A stretch of 64,000 nt of DNA from Pseudomonas nunensis. GTDB lineage: Bacteria; Pseudomonadota; Gammaproteobacteria; Pseudomonadales; Pseudomonadaceae. The DNA is taken from the NCBI RefSeq assembly GCF_024296925.1, contig NZ_CP101125.1, positions 6,450,501 to 6,514,500 on the forward strand, written 5' to 3'. The position numbers and the translations under genes are program-made. Below, in pieces: positions 63,426 to 64,000 of the stretch. Positions within the stretch are counted from its first letter, which is position 1. Every line of letters starts with the position of its first letter. The notes below the pieces were generated by a model that was given only the letters and a program-made list of their open reading frames with translations, made no database searches and had not been told where the DNA came from.

Positions 63426-64000
63426 TTATTTCAGACCTGATACCACGGTGCTGTCTGGCGCAGAGGAAGGTTCGAAAGCCACGCCGTTGCTGAAGATCCG
63501 CCCACCCAGTGCTCGCAGGCCGATGACTTGATGGTTCTGATCGATGCGGATTTTCAGCGGCGCGGCGCCCGGAGCGTTGGGCAAGCTGATCAGGTGCTCG
63601 CCTTTTTTCAGGTGCAGACGCACCACTTGGGTGATGTTGGGCAAGGTGCGCCAAGTCCGGGTGTCCGCGTGCTCAAAGCCATCATGCTGCGTCACGTAGG
63701 AGGCTTTGCTTGGGTCGCGCCGGTTATCGGTACCCTGAACGTCAGCCGCCAGGAAGGCGCGATAGGCGGTGCGCTGAATAATGCCGGGCATGTCGTCGCG
63801 CAATGTCCGCAGCGACATGTCGGTGATGCTGTTGACGAGGATCAGTGGCTGTTTGCGTCCATCGACGGTTATCTGTGTGAATGCCGGGGTCGAGGTGTCG
63901 GGCACCATCACCGGAAACGAAACGTTGGCGACGATGACCTGGCCGTCTTGCAGGCGAACCGGATAGGGCACCCGAACCGAACTGCGCGCCGGCGCCAGGC
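63426..64000 (-). CDS. Second COG3014-family protein (partial, 3' part)
   Basis: The frame is open to the right edge (LAPARSSVRVPYPV at the edge), so only about 190 carboxy-terminal residues are seen. It matches the neighbour block by block (TSTPAFTQITVDGR, RTLRDDMPGIIQRT, ADTRTWRTLPNITQVVRLHL), with the AVGISSAVLEGAD part replaced by a shorter insert. A tandem duplication is likely. About 205 bases separate it from the next gene, so it may have its own promoter. Confidence 0.85.
   Translation of the reverse strand, partial: LAPARSSVRVPYPVRLQDGQVIVANVSFPVMVPDTSTPAFTQITVDGRKQPLILVNSITDMSLRTLRDDMPGIIQRTAYRAFLAADVQGTDNRRDPSKASYVTQHDGFEHADTRTWRTLPNITQVVRLHLKKGEHLISLPNAPGAAPLKIRIDQNHQVIGLRALGGRIFSNGVAFEPSSAPDSTVVSGLK

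Overview
The window is a stretch of core chromosome from a fluorescent Pseudomonas (P. fluorescens group). This is inferred from gene content and order, GC-rich codon use, and many Pseudomonas-type REP/REPIN palindromes. Much of the order matches what I recall around PA5250-PA5309 of P. aeruginosa PAO1 (pauB4, dadR, dadA, ridA, dadX, pauR, cycB; rep-xpt; glnK-amtB; lptM-lysA-dapF-xerC; cyaA; argH; algR-hemCDXY; algQ; algP). No rRNA, tRNA, CRISPR array, insertion sequence or prophage was seen.

Layout. 1-4.7 kb: the 5' part of a phospholipase D-like lipoprotein, then a compact chaperone-usher locus (DUF1120 subunit, chaperone, usher). 4.7-6.6 kb: a MocR-type regulator divergent from a DUF1127 gene. 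6.7-13.4 kb: amine and alanine catabolism (PauB-like oxidoreductase, Lrp-type DadR, dadA, ridA, dadX, PauR) and cytochrome c5. 13.5-26.4 kb: CoA transferase, xpt, rep, an EAL/degenerate-GGDEF protein, MATE transporter, LysR regulator, chemoreceptor and an exported DUF4432 protein. 26.4-30.7 kb: comM and a small accessory patch with HigBA, a BRO-N gene behind a strongly structured leader, and a 56-codon gene. 30.7-34.2 kb: ubiK, glnK-amtB under a probable NtrC/sigma54 promoter, yjbQ and sutA. 34.5-39.1 kb: the minus-strand lptM-lysA-dapF-DUF484-xerC-yigB cluster. 39.4-46.8 kb: cyaY, DUF1289, rnk, cyaA, small conserved genes, a GST and argH. 47.3-56.5 kb: algR (with no fimS/algZ beside it), hemCDXY, dsbB, algQ, an FKBP isomerase, algP and a TIGR02444 gene. 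56.5-59.9 kb: yheS, an MscS-like channel and a LysE-type exporter. 60-64 kb: a minus-strand envelope lipoprotein cluster (COG3014 twice, YcfL, LpoB, a CsgG/LpoB-like exported protein), cut by the window end.

How the genes work together. DadA oxidises D-alanine made by DadX, probably under the Lrp-type regulator, and PauB/PauR tie this locus to polyamine use. GlnK and AmtB form the ammonium-uptake pair. lysA and dapF complete lysine and meso-diaminopimelate supply. hemCDXY makes uroporphyrinogen III.

The items most worth a second look are the predicted three-way-junction RNA leader upstream of the BRO-N gene (30281-30403), the 9-mer GTCCTACAA found at five intergenic sites, the 3'-terminal lipoprotein cluster with tandem COG3014 paralogues, the terminator inside the dad locus, and the missing fimS/algZ. 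All family assignments come from reading the sequence; no database search was run.
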